In this document: piece after piece, positions 24,729 to 33,621 of the stretch
How the letters are laid out: each line of letters begins with the position of its first letter
Position numbering within the stretch: the first letter of the stretch is position 1
Assembly: GCA_900548895.1 (NCBI GenBank)
Contig: URLZ01000005.1
Coordinates: 8,841-72,840 of the forward strand
Reading direction: 5' to 3'
Length of the DNA: 64,000 bases
From: an uncultured Akkermansia sp.
GTDB taxonomy: Bacteria; Verrucomicrobiota; Verrucomicrobiia; Verrucomicrobiales; Akkermansiaceae
Program-made: the position numbers and the translations under genes
Notes under the pieces: generated by a model
Seen by the model: the letters and a program-made list of their open reading frames with translations, nothing else
The model's database searches: none
Told to the model about the DNA's origin: nothing

Positions 24729-26294
24729 ATGTACTCCACACCCATCCTCGCTGCCGCCGGCGTTGCTCAGGAAAGCTCCAACGCCCCCATCATCGCCATC
24801 TGCGTGCTCGTCGTCTTCCTGCTGGGCACCGTCGCCTGGCTCTTCAGCCGCTACAAGATGTGCCCCTCGGATAAAATCCTCATCGTCTACGGTAAAGTCG
24901 GCGCGGGGCGCTCGGCCAAGTGTCTGCACGGCGGCGCCACCTTCGTGATGCCCATCATCCAGAACTACGCCTACATGGACCTCAACCCCCTCAACATTGA
25001 CGTCCCCCTCAAAGGCGCCCTCTCCAGCCAGAACATCCGCGTCGACGTCCCCTCCTCCTTCATCGTCGGCATCAGCACGCAGCCCGAAATCATGCAGAAC
25101 GCCGCCAGCCGCCTGCTGGGCCGCACGCGGCAGGACATCCGCGACCTCGCCTCCGAAATCATCATGGGCCAGATGCGCGTCGTCATCGCCGCGCTGACCA
25201 TTGAGGAAATCAACGCCGATCGCGAAAAACTCATCCGCGGCATCACCGGCGGCGTCGACGTCGAGCTCCACAAAGTCGGCCTCTACCTCATCAACGCCAA
25301 CATCACCGACATCCGCGACGCCTCGGGCTACATCGCCGCCCTCGGCCAGGAGGCTGCCGCCCGCGCCATCAACGACGCCATGATCAAGGTGGCGGACGAA
25401 ACCCGCCGCGGTGAAATCGGCAAGGCCGAGGCCCTCCGCGAGCAGACCGTGCAGGTCGCCATGGCCAACGCCGCCGCCGTTGAAGGCAGCAACGAGGCCG
25501 AGATGAAGATCGCCGATTCGACCGCGAAGCTGAAAGTTCGTCAGGCCGAGGCGCACCGAGTCGCCGAAGTCGCCGAGCGCGAGCAGGCCGCCCGCGCCGA
25601 GCAGGCCGGTTACATCGCCAACCGCGATGCCGAATTGCAGCGCGCCGAACTCGAGCGCGCCACGCAGACCGCCAACGAAATCGTCGCCGCCGAAATCCTC
25701 AAGCGCAAGCAGGAGATCGCCGCAGAAGCCGCTGCCGCCGTCCTCGTCAAGGAGCAGCAGGGTAAAGCCGACGCCCTCATCATCGCCAAAGAGGCGGAGG
25801 GCCGCGCCGCCATCAAGCTCGCGCAGGGTGAGGCCGACGCCCTCCTGCTCAAAAAGAAGGCCGAAGGTGAGGGCCTTGAGCTCGTCGGCCGCGGTCAGGC
25901 TGCCGCCATTCAGGCCCAGCTGGAAGCCAAGGCCCGCGGCTTCCGCGAGATCGTTGCGGCAGCCGGCGACGCCCGCGCCGCCTCCGGCCTGCTCGTCACC
26001 GAACAGCTGCCGACCATCGTCGAGACCCAGGCGAGCGCCGTGCGCAACCTCAGCTTCGACAAAGTCGTCGTCATGGGCGGCGGTAACGGAGGCAAGGGCG
26101 GCAGCGTCGGCGGCTTCGTGCAGGACCTCGTCACCGGCACCCTTCCGCTGCACGAGCTGGCCTCCAGCGTCGGCGTGCAGCTTCCCGACTACCTCGGCAA
26201 GAGCGCTCCCGCGAGCGCCCCCGAGGCCCCCGCAGCGCCCCGAGCCGCTCAGGCGGCCACTGCTCCCGCAGCACCCGCCGGCGACGCCTCCTGA
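24729..26294 (+). CDS. Flotillin-like (YqiK/SPFH) membrane protein
   Basis: A 521-residue protein. It has one N-terminal membrane helix (about 18-40, IIAICVLVVFLLGTVAWLF) and an SPFH domain (about 42-215, including KILIVYGKVGAGRSAKCLHGGATFV, RTRQDIRDLASEIIMGQMR and SGYIAALGQEAAARAINDA). A long Ala/Glu coiled-coil region (about 215-430) has the flotillin-type KAEGEG and RDAELQRAELERA repeats. Flotillins oligomerise through this part and scaffold membrane microdomains. The Gly-rich stretch near 450 and an Ala/Pro tail end the protein. The NfeD-like partner is upstream. I chose the ATG at 24729 because the longer frame only adds low-complexity Ser/Pro sequence. Confidence 0.93.
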   Translation: MYSTPILAAAGVAQESSNAPIIAICVLVVFLLGTVAWLFSRYKMCPSDKILIVYGKVGAGRSAKCLHGGATFVMPIIQNYAYMDLNPLNIDVPLKGALSSQNIRVDVPSSFIVGISTQPEIMQNAASRLLGRTRQDIRDLASEIIMGQMRVVIAALTIEEINADREKLIRGITGGVDVELHKVGLYLINANITDIRDASGYIAALGQEAAARAINDAMIKVADETRRGEIGKAEALREQTVQVAMANAAAVEGSNEAEMKIADSTAKLKVRQAEAHRVAEVAEREQAARAEQAGYIANRDAELQRAELERATQTANEIVAAEILKRKQEIAAEAAAAVLVKEQQGKADALIIAKEAEGRAAIKLAQGEADALLLKKKAEGEGLELVGRGQAAAIQAQLEAKARGFREIVAAAGDARAASGLLVTEQLPTIVETQASAVRNLSFDKVVVMGGGNGGKGGSVGGFVQDLVTGTLPLHELASSVGVQLPDYLGKSAPASAPEAPAAPRAAQAATAPAAPAGDAS

Positions 26295-26369
26295 GCTCCC
26301 GTCGGCCTGCATCCGGCTTTGCATTCGCCCCGCGAAAAGCCGGCCTGCGAGCCTCCCGTTTCTTCATTC

Positions 26370-26402
26370 AGCCGCGCCTCTGCCTTCTGCGGAGGCGCGG
26401 CT
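26370..26402 (+). terminator. Hairpin after the flotillin gene
   Basis: An 11-base perfect stem (26370-26380 with 26392-26402), extendable inward through one G-U pair. No strong T-run follows, so it is a probable terminator of the nfeD-flotillin unit. Confidence 0.6.
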
Positions 26403-26675
26403 TCTGCGTCTTCAGAGAGCTGGTTCAGGGGAGGGCTTCAAGACCTCCGGGGGCAATTTTCGGGGGAGATTGCCGGAGAGTACCTTCTGGGGGCTCTGCG
26501 AGGCTTGAGCAAGCGGAGAGCCGTGTCGTGGAAGCGCTCGGCAGCCCGCCGAGCGAGCGCCGGAGTCCTGCCCTCCGAAGCCCCGCCCTCTTCACCACAA
26601 GCGCAGGGCAGGGGAGAGGAGGGCGGAGGCCCCCGACGCGGCGCGGCGGAAAGCTCCCGCGGCGGCTCTATAACC
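26403..26675. other. Gene-free stretch before the 26710 gene
   Basis: GC-rich sequence with overlapping unrecognisable frames. I see no gene or repeat; it ends in the promoter of the next gene. Confidence 0.4.
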
Positions 26676-26703
26676 TTGACATCGCGCCCGTCTTTGTTAA
26701 AAT
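26676..26703 (+). promoter_or_regulatory. Promoter giving a leaderless transcript
   Basis: TTGACA (26676-26681), 16-base spacer, TAAAAT (26698-26703). Seven bases after the -10 is the ATG itself at 26710, so the mRNA is predicted to be leaderless. Confidence 0.8.
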
Positions 26704-26709
26704 CACGCC

Positions 26710-27552
26710 ATGTTCATTGGGGTCATCCTCTGCAACCTGATTGTCGTCCTGCTCGCCTTCTGCGGCGTCGTTAACGTCTACAACTGCCTCACCTCCATGG
26801 AGAAGGAAATGGGCGTCGACGTGTTCATGGAGAGCTTTGTGCCGGCCTGCATACCCCTGTTCATGGCAGCCTGCCTCTTCATGCTCGTTCAGATCGCCTG
26901 CCAGATTCAGCGTATGAACATCGAGCTGAAGATGCAGCGCGGAAGCGATGTACCGAGCGCTTCAGCCGCCGCCGCGCGAGCTCTGGCTCGGAAGCCGAAC
27001 CGCGCCGCCCCCGACACCGAGGAGACTCGCGACTATTTCTCTCTGGAGGATGAGCGCAAGCCGAGCCGCGCCAACCGCTCCCCGCGCCCGGTCGACCGCG
27101 GCACCCGCCCCCTGAAGACTCCCCCGGCGCAGCCCTCCCTCGACGCATGGAGCGGGGCGTCCGAGCGTTTCGGTGCCTCCTCCTCCTCCGTTCTGCCCGC
27201 CCGCGCCGCCGCAGTTGTGGCGGCTTCTCCTGCGTCCGCTGCTCCGTCGGCCGAACCGTCTGCCTCGCCCGCTGCTGCGGCGACTGCCGGCTCCGCCTCG
27301 GTGGCTGGCGCGCCGACCTCCTCGCCGGAGGATTGGCCCGCTGCGCCGTCCCCGGAGGCGCGGCCCGCAGCTTCGTCGCCCGGGGCTCGCGTCGCTGCTT
27401 CATCGCCCGTGGACCGTCCTGCGGCGCAGACCTCGGCGCCGAGCAGGAGCGAGGACGCCACATCAGACGGGAAGGGCGGAACCTCTTCGTCCGGCAGCAG
27501 CGCCTCGCGCACCAAGCGCAGCAGTTCCCCCAGCTTCTTCAGCCTCGACTGA
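26710..27552 (+). CDS. Membrane protein with long disordered tail, function unknown
   Basis: A 280-residue protein. Two hydrophobic helices lie at about 2-26 and 45-68, joined by a short loop. From about residue 75 the chain is low complexity, first Arg-rich and then dominated by Ala, Ser and Pro to the end (FFSLD), so it is probably disordered and cytoplasmic. I recognise no family. The strong promoter and predicted leaderless start indicate a real, expressed gene. The high GC of the tail, with open frames in several readings, is a caution for the exact 3' part. Confidence 0.7.
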   Translation: MFIGVILCNLIVVLLAFCGVVNVYNCLTSMEKEMGVDVFMESFVPACIPLFMAACLFMLVQIACQIQRMNIELKMQRGSDVPSASAAAARALARKPNRAAPDTEETRDYFSLEDERKPSRANRSPRPVDRGTRPLKTPPAQPSLDAWSGASERFGASSSSVLPARAAAVVAASPASAAPSAEPSASPAAAATAGSASVAGAPTSSPEDWPAAPSPEARPAASSPGARVAASSPVDRPAAQTSAPSRSEDATSDGKGGTSSSGSSASRTKRSSSPSFFSLD

Positions 27553-27633
27553 GGCGCATCCCCCTCTCTTTGAGTCTGCACCGGCTTTTTGCCTCCCCCG
27601 CCGTTCTGATTTCCCGGCTTTTTCCGAGCTGCC

Positions 27634-28617
27634 ATGACCCTCCTGCAACAGGCGCAGCGCATCATCGCCGACATGCTCAGCGAGCTCTGCGGCCGCCGGG
27701 TCTCCCCCGACGAGCTCAGCCCCATCACCGCCGGCGCCTCGGGCCGCATCCTGCTGCGCGGTGCCGGCCGGCTCGGCATTTACTGGACCGGGGAGCGCGC
27801 CGACAACAACTCCTTTCTGCCCGCCGCCCACGGCCTTGCCCGCGCCGGCGTGCCCGTGCCGGCCGTGCTCGCCGAGCGGAGCCTCCCCGACGCCTGCGGC
27901 GCCTGCATCGTCACCGACCTCGGCACCTGCGAACTCGTGCGCCTGCGCGATGCCGATTGGCCCACGCGCCGCGACGCCTGGCTCGCTGCGTTTCGCACCC
28001 TTCACCGGCTCGACGCGCTGCGCCCCGACTGGCTCCTTCAGCCCCCCTTTGACACCGAGCTCTACCGCTGGGAGCAGAGCTACTTCGCCGAGCACCTCCT
28101 CGCCCGCCACCTCGGCGCCGACGCCCGCGCCTTCCTCGAGGCGGCCCCGCTGCGTCTCATGGCCGAGCGCCTCAGCGCGCTGCCCCGCGTCCCCGTGCAC
28201 CGCGACTGCCAGTCTCCCAACATCATGATCCGCGACGGCGTCGCCTGGCTCGTCGACTTTCAGGGCATGCGCATGGGACGGCGCGAGTATGATCTCGCCT
28301 CCCTCCTCTTCGACGCCCACATGCCCATGCAGCCAGACGAGCGCCGCGAGCTGCTCCGCGCCTGGGAGGGCATCAGCGGGCAGCCCGTCGACATCGAAAT
28401 CTTTGCCGCCTGCGCCCTGCAGCGCATCATGCAGGCGCTCGGCGCCTACGCCAACATCGGCTACAACCAGGGCAAGCCCGCCTACCTCCGCCTCATCCCG
28501 ATCGGCCTGCGGCACCTGCGCGAGGCCGTAGCCCTCATCCCCCCCGCCTCACCCACGGCCTCCGTCATCCCATGTCTTCCCGCCGCAATCACCGCTGGCC
28601 CGGCCTGCTCCTGCTGA
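27634..28617 (+). CDS. APH-family kinase, AmgK-like
   Basis: A 327-residue aminoglycoside-phosphotransferase-fold kinase. The catalytic loop is VHRDCQSPNIMI (HxDxxxxN) and the metal-binding motif is LVDFQGMRMGRREYDLASLL, closer to AmgK than to resistance enzymes. AmgK phosphorylates N-acetylmuramic acid at C1 during peptidoglycan recycling, so a sugar-kinase role in wall recycling is plausible, but the substrate is an inference. A MurU-type nucleotidyltransferase, usually next to amgK, is not adjacent. The last 15 codons overlap the next gene in another frame by 46 bases, and no promoter is obvious upstream. Confidence 0.78.
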   Translation: MTLLQQAQRIIADMLSELCGRRVSPDELSPITAGASGRILLRGAGRLGIYWTGERADNNSFLPAAHGLARAGVPVPAVLAERSLPDACGACIVTDLGTCELVRLRDADWPTRRDAWLAAFRTLHRLDALRPDWLLQPPFDTELYRWEQSYFAEHLLARHLGADARAFLEAAPLRLMAERLSALPRVPVHRDCQSPNIMIRDGVAWLVDFQGMRMGRREYDLASLLFDAHMPMQPDERRELLRAWEGISGQPVDIEIFAACALQRIMQALGAYANIGYNQGKPAYLRLIPIGLRHLREAVALIPPASPTASVIPCLPAAITAGPACSC

Positions 28618-30050
28618 TCCTCCTGCTGCTCATCGGCTTTGCCCCGGCGCGCTGCACCCGCGACGCCGACACCGGCCTCTATGAGCAGCTCGGCCGCCTC
28701 TGCGGCCTCGGCAGCGAGCCCACCCTGCAACTGCGCCTCGACTCGAGCGAGCCCGTCGAGATGCGCGCGGAGCAGCGCGCGCGCCACTACATCGTCAGCC
28801 CTGCCGTCGGCACCCTGCTGCTGGACGACGACACCGTCTTCGACACCTTCGCCGCCATCCCCCTCGGCCCGCGCGACCTCGCCGTCATCGCCGACAACCT
28901 CGCCGACCGCGGCGTGAAGGCCCTGGCCATCTCCTCCCCCCTCGTCTGGCCCAAGGAAACCGCTGACATCACCCGCGACATCCTCAGCAACGTCCTGCAG
29001 CGCTTCCCCGCCGCCACCCTCGGCCTGCGCGGGCGCACGGCCGCCCAAGCCGACTTCACCCCCATCGTGCTGCGCGACTACGCCATCCCGACGGAGAACA
29101 TCAGCGGAGACCCCACCGGCCTGCCCGCCGCCAACCGCCCGCTGCCCAACGGTCTGGCGGAGACGCCCGACGGCATCAGCGTCGACTGGGCGCCGGACTG
29201 GCTGGAGGATGAGCCGCTCACCCAGCACCCCTCGGCCGTCGATGACCTCTCCTTCCCGCTCGTCATGCGCTGGAACGGCGAGACTATGCCCACGCTTCCC
29301 CTGCGCGTCGCCCTGCGCCGCCTCGGGCTCAAACCCGCCGACATCCGCCTCGAGCTCGGCAAGAGCATCCGCATCGGCGAGCGCGAGATCCCCATAGACG
29401 CCAACGGTCGCATCCGCCTCCGGCACGCCAGCGTCACCCCCATCCGGCTCACCGATGTCATCGGCAGCGGGAGCGACGGCAACACCGGTGACAGCAACAC
29501 CGGCGGCAGCGGCGTGAGCAGCGAGGGCAACGAGGAAAGTGACAGCCGCGAAGCCGGCGCGTCCGGCAGCGAGGGTAGCGAGGGTAGCGGAGCCGACGCG
29601 GCAGACAGCGCGGCGGCTCCGGGGGCGGATTTCCCCACGGCCGTCATCATCGAGCGCCCCATGGACGGCGACAAGCGCAGCAGCCGGGTGGATCGCATGG
29701 GGCTCACCCTTTCGGAGCTCCTCGGCGAGATTCACACCGAGACGGAGCAGGTGCAGGTGCCGGCGCACACGGCTGTGCTGGATTACAGGGCCTTTTTGCT
29801 CGGCCGACCGCTGTGGCTGATTCCGGAGCTGGTGCTGCTCGGGCTGCTGGTCGCCCTGCTGCGGCGCCTGCCGCGCGTCATCCGCCTGCTGGTGATGCTC
29901 GCCCTGCTCGGCGGGCTACTGGCCAAGGCCTGCGGAGCACTGCTCAGTGGGCAGTGGTTTAGCCTCACGGCGCTGCTGCTCATGTGGCTGCTGGTGCTGC
30001 CCGTCGTCATGCACCGACGCAAGCGCCGCAACGGCAGCTTCCGCTCCTGA
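28572..30050 (+). CDS. CHASE2-like membrane sensor protein without output domain
   Basis: A 492-residue protein. One N-terminal helix (10-28) leads to a large extracytoplasmic region resembling CHASE2: LAVIADNLADRGVKALAISSPLVW, then the late block SFPLVMRWNGETMPTLPLRVALRRLGL and IRIGEREIPIDANGRIRL. A Gly/Ser/Glu linker (about 295-345) interrupts it. Three C-terminal transmembrane helices follow (about 415-480), and the protein ends in a basic tail. CHASE2 domains normally feed a kinase, cyclase or diguanylate cyclase; none follows here. It may signal through a partner or be structural. It overlaps the kinase gene by 46 bases. Confidence 0.65.
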   Translation: MSSRRNHRWPGLLLLILLLLIGFAPARCTRDADTGLYEQLGRLCGLGSEPTLQLRLDSSEPVEMRAEQRARHYIVSPAVGTLLLDDDTVFDTFAAIPLGPRDLAVIADNLADRGVKALAISSPLVWPKETADITRDILSNVLQRFPAATLGLRGRTAAQADFTPIVLRDYAIPTENISGDPTGLPAANRPLPNGLAETPDGISVDWAPDWLEDEPLTQHPSAVDDLSFPLVMRWNGETMPTLPLRVALRRLGLKPADIRLELGKSIRIGEREIPIDANGRIRLRHASVTPIRLTDVIGSGSDGNTGDSNTGGSGVSSEGNEESDSREAGASGSEGSEGSGADAADSAAAPGADFPTAVIIERPMDGDKRSSRVDRMGLTLSELLGEIHTETEQVQVPAHTAVLDYRAFLLGRPLWLIPELVLLGLLVALLRRLPRVIRLLVMLALLGGLLAKACGALLSGQWFSLTALLLMWLLVLPVVMHRRKRRNGSFRS

Positions 30051-30158
30051 GGACACGCTCCTGCGAGCCTCGCCCGAGAGCCGCGCCCCGTGAGCGGACT
30101 TGGGCGCTCTGCGTTTGAGCTTGCGCGTGTCTGGTCGGCGCGTGGTCTGAACCGACGC

Positions 30159-30359
30159 GTGTTTGAGCCTGTGCCCTCCTGCCCCCGCACCCGTGCGCGT
30201 GCTTGCAGGCTCCGCTTCGTCTCCGTTGCCTGCGCGCTCCTCCTCGCCTCCGGGTGCAGCGTGCCGAATCGAGACGCTCGCATGGAGGATGTGATCAGGC
30301 CGGGAGGATCCCAGAGCCGCTTCGCCGCGCTGCGTGCGCCGTCTCGGAGAGTTTGTTGA
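30159..30359 (+). CDS. Possible very small lipoprotein
   Basis: Candidate only. From a GTG at 30159 (or 30090) the frame gives a short basic leader, a hydrophobic stretch VSVACALLLASGC with a good lipobox, and a mature part of about 34 residues. No clear promoter or ribosome-binding site is visible and I recognise no family. It occupies part of the otherwise empty 30051-30463 gap. Confidence 0.3.
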   Translation: MFEPVPSCPRTRARACRLRFVSVACALLLASGCSVPNRDARMEDVIRPGGSQSRFAALRAPSRRVC

Positions 30360-30383
30360 AAATCGGGGGCTCCCCCAAACGCA

Positions 30384-30418
30384 ATCAACCTGCCGCGGCC
30401 GGAGCCGGGCAGGTTGAT
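30384..30418 (-). terminator. Hairpin terminator of pgi
   Basis: An 11-base stem (30384-30394 with 30408-30418) has a GC-rich loop that can itself pair. It lies 46 bases after the pgi stop and is followed on the minus strand by TGCGTTTGG, a weak T-run. Confidence 0.65.
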
Positions 30419-30463
30419 GAACATCGGGCGGAAGCGGCTCAAGCCGCCTCAGCACGCGGACTC

Positions 30464-31996
30464 TCAGAGAGAGAAGGTATCGCGGCAGGGGCAGTCAGCC
30501 AGCACCCACTTCGCCTTGCCGGATTCGGCAATGTGCACGAGGGCGTGGTACGTGTCCTCCTCGTCGGCCTGCACCTTCTCGGCGATCTGGGCCGCCGTTG
30601 CGGGCTGCGTCGTCAGCGCCGCCTCAGCCGCCGCCAGAAGCTTCAGGAAGACGTTGGCTGCCAGCTTGCCGGCCTGAACGCCCGGCTGGTGGTAGGCGTT
30701 GATGTGAATCAGGCTCGCGTAGAAGCTCACCGCACGCTCAAAGAGCGCAATGAGCATGCCGAGCGTGTAGGCGTTCACCTCGGGAACGGAAATCGTGATG
30801 CTCCGGCGGCCGCTTTCCGCCAGCGCCTTGCGCGTGCCGCGCAGGAAGCCCTGAAGGTAGTCTCCCGCCGTGAAATCGCCCTCCACCTTCACGCTGTCCT
30901 TGGGCGAGCGGCGCACCTCGATGAAGGTCACGAAGAAGTTGTCGAGGCCGTCGCGCAGCTGCTGCACGTAGGCGTGCTGATCCGTCGAGCCCTTGTTGCC
31001 GTACACGGCAATGCCCTGATGCACCACCTTGCCGTCGAGATCAAGCTCCTTGCCCAGCGACTCCATGATGAGCTGCTGGAGGTACTTCGAGAAGAGCACG
31101 AGGCTGTCCTTGTAGGGCAGCACGACCATGTCCTTTTTGCCCTTGCCCTCGCCGGCGGCATACCAGGCCAGCGCAAGCTTCATCGACGCATTCTTCGCCG
31201 TGTCGTGCACGCGGGTGTGGGCATCCATGTCGGCAGCGCCCTTGAGCAGAGCGTCCACATCGACCCCCTGCAGCGAGGCCGGCACCAGACCCACCACGGA
31301 GGTTTCGGACGTGCGACCGCCGACCCAGTCCTCCATCGGGAAGCGCTTCACCCAGCCCTCGCTGACGGCCACCTGATCGAGCTTCGAGCCGACGCCCGTC
31401 ACGGCCACCGCCTGCTTCGCAAAGCTGAAGCCGTGCTCCTCAAAGTAGGCCTGAGCGCAGACCATGCCGTTGCGCGTCTCCGGCGTGCCGCCGCTCTTCG
31501 AGATCACCACCGCAAGCGTCGTCGCCAGCGGAAGCTCATCGAGCACGCGGTACATGCCGTCGGGATCCGTGTTGTCTAGGAAGCGCATCGCCAGCACGTT
31601 GGCCGGCAGCGCATCGGCCACCAGCTCCGGACCCAGAGCCGAGCCGCCGATGCCGATGACGAGGCAGGTCGTGTATTTCTCGCCGTTGGGTGCCTTGATT
31701 TCGCCCGAGTGCACGCGGGCGGCAAAAGCCTTCAGATCAGCCAGCGGCCCGTCGATGGCGGCGCGCAGCTCGGGCGTGGGTGCCAGAGCGCTGTTGCGCA
31801 GCCAGTAGTGGCCGACCATGCGCTTCTCGTCGGGGTTGGCAATCGCCCCGCCCTCCAGCGCGTCGATGTCGCTGTAGGCGCGCTCAATCAGCGGCTTCAT
31901 CTCCGTCAGGAAAGCCTCGGTGAGGGGCAGCTTGGAAAAGTCCAGCGAGATGCCCATTTCCGGGTAACGCAGAAGCTGTTGTGCATATTCTTTCAT
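30464..31996 (-). CDS. pgi: Glucose-6-phosphate isomerase
   Basis: Pgi interconverts glucose-6-phosphate and fructose-6-phosphate in glycolysis. The 510-residue protein shows the sugar-phosphate-binding loops [16 protein letters not shown] and [14 protein letters not shown], then [17 protein letters not shown] and the [22 protein letters not shown] block with the catalytic region. It has normal length. I chose the ATG at 31996 (MKEYAQQLL) because the upstream extension crosses the promoter. The promoter at 32007-32035 predicts a leader of only about four bases. It is a single-gene unit. Confidence 0.96.
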   Translation of the reverse strand: MKEYAQQLLRYPEMGISLDFSKLPLTEAFLTEMKPLIERAYSDIDALEGGAIANPDEKRMVGHYWLRNSALAPTPELRAAIDGPLADLKAFAARVHSGEIKAPNGEKYTTCLVIGIGGSALGPELVADALPANVLAMRFLDNTDPDGMYRVLDELPLATTLAVVISKSGGTPETRNGMVCAQAYFEEHGFSFAKQAVAVTGVGSKLDQVAVSEGWVKRFPMEDWVGGRTSETSVVGLVPASLQGVDVDALLKGAADMDAHTRVHDTAKNASMKLALAWYAAGEGKGKKDMVVLPYKDSLVLFSKYLQQLIMESLGKELDLDGKVVHQGIAVYGNKGSTDQHAYVQQLRDGLDNFFVTFIEVRRSPKDSVKVEGDFTAGDYLQGFLRGTRKALAESGRRSITISVPEVNAYTLGMLIALFERAVSFYASLIHINAYHQPGVQAGKLAANVFLKLLAAAEAALTTQPATAAQIAEKVQADEEDTYHALVHIAESGKAKWVLADCPCRDTFSL

Positions 31997-32006
31997 AACG
32001 CCGCGC

Positions 32007-32035
32007 ATTATAACCCAGCCCCGCGGCACTGGCAA
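32007..32035 (-). promoter_or_regulatory. Promoter of pgi
   Basis: Minus strand: TTGCCA (32030-32035), 17-base spacer, TATAAT (32007-32012). The predicted start near 32000 is about four bases before the ATG. Confidence 0.88.
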
Positions 32036-32422
32036 GAGAAAAGCCCCGGGCCTCCTGCGTCCGCGCGATCGCTATTCCCCGAACCTGTCCGCCGCGCGGC
32101 CCCGTAACGGCGCCGGGCCTCCTGCGTCCTCTCAGACTCTCCCCCCGCTTCTCCCTCTCCCGCGAGTTGTTTCTCCTGTTTCACCTCCCTCACTCCCTTC
32201 ATCTCAGCTTCCTCCCTCTCCCTCAACTCTCGCGCCCTCACCCCTCTTCCTGTTCTCCTGCTCCCTGTTCTCCGGTTTCGTGTCCTCTAGTCCGGCGCCT
32301 CCGATCCCGTTCGTAGCTTTTCCCCAGCGTTTTCTCTGCTGTGACCTCGTGGGGAGAGCTTTCACTCGGAAAGCGCTCGATGGCTGAGTCCTCGTTCGTG
32401 ATGCTGTGGCGCTGCATTGCCC

Positions 32423-32488
32423 GAGTTGCCTGAGTTGTCTGAGTTGTCTGAGTTGTCTGAGTTGTCTGAGTTGTCTGAGTTGTCTGAG
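32423..32488. repeat. Seven tandem copies of a 9-base unit
   Basis: Six exact copies of gagttgtct (32432-32485) follow one degenerate copy (32423-32431), and a partial unit ends the array. The array lies in the 566-base gene-free gap between pgi and the RNase D gene, about 35 bases before the latter's promoter. The rest of the gap is C/T-rich with no gene visible. Confidence 0.95.
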
Positions 32489-32521
32489 CGGCGAAAAAGC
32501 TTGGGAGGCGCGGCTTAGGGC

Positions 32522-32550
32522 TTGCCAAAAGAGCTGTTCTCGTGTAATAT
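32522..32550 (+). promoter_or_regulatory. Promoter of the RNase D gene
   Basis: TTGCCA (32522-32527), 17-base spacer, TAATAT (32545-32550). The predicted start near 32557 gives a leader of about six bases. Confidence 0.78.
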
Positions 32551-32562
32551 TTCCGCCCGTTA

Positions 32563-33621
32563 ATGATCACCGATACTGATACCCTCGCCGAGTGGCGGCA
32601 CCGCGCCTCCCGCCAGCCCGCCGGTCGCACCGTCCTCGATCTGGAGGCCGACAGCCTTCACCGCCACCGCGAGAAGCTCTGCCTCATTCAGTACGCCGAC
32701 GCCGAGGGCGTCGCTATCATTGACCCGCTGGCCATTGAGGATATGCGCCTCTTCACCGACTGGCTTCAGGAGTCGGACGTCTGGATGCACGGCGCCGATT
32801 ACGACATGAGCCTCTTTCAGCACGCCTACGGCGTGTTGCCCCGCCTGATTCTCGATACGCAGATCGCCGCGCGCCTCGTGGGTTTCCGGCAGTTTGGCCT
32901 CGCCGCCCTCGTCGAGCACTATTACGGCATCACGCTCAGCAAGAAAAATCAGAAGGCCGACTGGGGCCGTCGCCCGATTCCGCCCGCGATGCAGGAGTAC
33001 GCTCAGGGCGACGTCCGATACATGCTTGAAATGGCCGACAAGCTCTGCGCCGAGCTCGAGCGCTTGGGTCGCAGCGAGTGGTTCATGGAGAGCTGCCGCA
33101 CGAACATGGAGCGCGGCCGCGAGCGCTTCGCCGCGGGCAATCAGGATCCGTGGCGCATCAAGGGCTGCGGCAAATTCAACCGACGCGGGCTTGCGGCGCT
33201 GCGCGCGCTCTGGACTTGGCGCGACCGCGAGGCCGCCCAGTGGGATCGCCCCTCCTTCATGGTCTGCTCGAACGACGATCTGCTGCGCTGGAGCCTCGCC
33301 CTGCAGGAGTTCCGCATCGTGAACCCGCCGCCGCACATGGCCGCTCACCGCACGGCGCGTCTGCGCAAGGCTATCGAGCAGTTTCAGACGCTGGATGAGG
33401 AGGATTACCCCGAGCGCCCGCACCGCGAGCGCCACGAGCAGGACGCCCACTTCGATGAGCGCCTGGAGCACTGGACGGAGAAGCGCAACCGCCTCGCCGC
33501 CGAGCTGAATCTCGACTCCTCGCTCATCGCCTCGCGCTCGCAGCTCGAGGCCATCGCCACGGACGAGAGCGCCGGCCTGCAGCAGCTCATGGACTGGCAG
33601 CGCCGCCTGCTCACCGCCTGA
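32563..33621 (+). CDS. rnd: RNase D-type 3'-5' exoribonuclease
   Basis: A 352-residue DEDDy exonuclease. Motif I is VLDLEADSLHRHREKLCLIQ (Asp-x-Glu), motif II HGADYDMSLFQHAYG, and motif III YAQGDVRYMLEMADKL with the tyrosine and aspartate. A helical HRDC-like region follows (AALRALWTWRDREAAQ). RNase D trims tRNA and other small-RNA 3' ends. The final 90 residues are very charged (RERHEQDAHFDERLEHWTEKRNRLA), probably an extra helical tail. The predicted leader of about six bases lacks a Shine-Dalgarno motif. Confidence 0.93.
   Translation: MITDTDTLAEWRHRASRQPAGRTVLDLEADSLHRHREKLCLIQYADAEGVAIIDPLAIEDMRLFTDWLQESDVWMHGADYDMSLFQHAYGVLPRLILDTQIAARLVGFRQFGLAALVEHYYGITLSKKNQKADWGRRPIPPAMQEYAQGDVRYMLEMADKLCAELERLGRSEWFMESCRTNMERGRERFAAGNQDPWRIKGCGKFNRRGLAALRALWTWRDREAAQWDRPSFMVCSNDDLLRWSLALQEFRIVNPPPHMAAHRTARLRKAIEQFQTLDEEDYPERPHRERHEQDAHFDERLEHWTEKRNRLAAELNLDSSLIASRSQLEAIATDESAGLQQLMDWQRRLLTA

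Noticed and set aside
27634..28617. Aminoglycoside resistance phosphotransferase
   Set aside because: The fold is the same, but the VDFQGMRMG block and the chromosomal envelope context fit AmgK-like sugar kinases better than resistance enzymes.
32423..32488. CRISPR array
   Set aside because: The units are 9 bases, directly tandem, without spacers, and no cas genes are present.
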